Source of the DNA: Nematostella vectensis
Taxonomy: Eukaryota; Cnidaria; Anthozoa; Actiniaria; Edwardsiidae
Direction of reading: 5' to 3'
Length of the DNA stretch: 64,000 bases
Assembly (NCBI RefSeq): GCF_932526225.1
Contig: NC_064045.1
Location: forward strand, 15,682,442-15,746,441
A program made the translations under genes and the position numbers. Each line of letters begins with the position of its first letter. The first letter of the stretch is position 1. The notes below the pieces were generated by a model. It saw nothing but the letters and a program-made list of their open reading frames with translations. It had not been told where the DNA came from and did no database searches. Of this stretch, positions 63,935-64,000 are shown piece by piece.

Positions 63935-64000
63935 GGCTATCAGCGGGAATCGAACCCGGGTCGCTGCGTTAGTAGTCAAGTGCCCGCAACGAAAGACTAA
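63935..64000. repeat. Right-edge partial satellite unit (cut by window)
   Basis: The final 66 bp contain the tRNA-like landmark, the B box (minus strand) and most of the stem region, ending inside the right arm at GACTAA. The array is cut by the window and not by a natural boundary. Confidence 0.92.

Larger units (their letters stand above)
1..64000. repeat. Tandem satellite array, ~546-bp unit, 117 landmarks in the window
   Basis: The whole window is a head-to-tail array of one unit in one orientation. The landmark GGCTATCAGC (or a one-base variant) recurs 117 times. Spacing is 543-550 bp except for one 730-bp interval (16201 to 16931), which contains a 184-bp partial unit. The mean spacing without that insert is about 546.4 bp. 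Units differ by scattered substitutions and by the lengths of A/T runs. No unrelated sequence, transposon or gene interrupts the array. Bases 1-367 are the tail of a unit entering from the left and 63935-64000 the start of one leaving on the right, so the true array is longer. High copy number, sequence homogeneity and nested block duplications fit satellite DNA (centromeric, pericentromeric or other heterochromatin). The chromosomal location cannot be read from the sequence. Confidence 0.98.

Noticed and set aside
1-64000. CRISPR array
   Set aside because: Repeats are about 546 bp and contiguous with no unique spacers; there are no cas genes, and the sequence looks eukaryotic.
1-64000. Functional tandem tRNA gene array of the kind known in some protists
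   Set aside because: The unit length and AT-richness are similar, but the tRNA-like part is degenerate and I found no second tRNA or 5S RNA in the unit.
1-64000. Assembly artefact from repeated copying of one unit
   Set aside because: Units differ by many substitutions and show structured, nested block relationships, which a simple artefact would not produce. Individual block duplications could still be assembly errors and need long-read support.

Overview
The window is one uninterrupted tandem satellite array with no recognisable protein-coding gene. A unit of about 546 bp repeats head to tail in a single orientation from base 1 to base 64000. I anchored each unit on its GGCTATCAGC landmark and counted 117 landmarks. 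Neighbouring landmarks are 543-550 bp apart, with one exception of 730 bp, where an extra 184-bp partial unit (16321-16504) is wedged in. The window starts and ends inside units, so the array continues on both sides.

Each unit has the same modules, given here in + strand order. First is a tRNA-like module read on the minus strand, covering the 3' half of a tRNA: an anticodon-loop-like CTACTAA, a short variable loop, a T arm with a perfect Pol III B box, and the acceptor 3' strand. Its 5' half is not recognisable. Second is a perfect small hairpin (GTAAT-GAAA-ATTAC). Third is a cluster of six degenerate copies, in both orientations, of a GGTTACATTCGG-type sub-repeat. Fourth is an AT-rich body carrying several short palindromes (GAGCGCTATGCTC, CAGGATCCTG, TGTCATGACA, TATCGATA). 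Last is a double A tract that abuts the next unit's tRNA-like module. On the minus strand that A tract is an oligo-T run directly after the tRNA-like 3' end, which is how a Pol III terminator would sit.

Above the unit there is a layered higher-order structure. Blocks of 1, 2, 3, 4, 5, 12, 13, 17, 30 and 34 units recur with shared private variants. Examples are 22.4-24.6 kb copied at 24.6-26.8 kb, 30.1-33.8 kb copied at 39.4-43.1 kb, and 53.0-57.4 kb copied at 59.6-63.9 kb. The blocks nest, overlap and change partners, as expected from repeated unequal exchange or amplification.

The organism is most likely a eukaryote: a long homogeneous AT-rich satellite, a tRNA-type internal promoter and an oligo-T terminator, with no bacterial gene structure. 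I cannot assign a lineage. The many 60-93 codon open frames are the same few translations of the satellite recurring at unit spacing. They mostly begin at TTG or other non-ATG codons and are broken by homopolymer length changes in many units, so I annotate none as genes. The best candidate for something undescribed is a satellite in which nearly every unit keeps a Pol III B box and terminator beside an inverted-repeat module.
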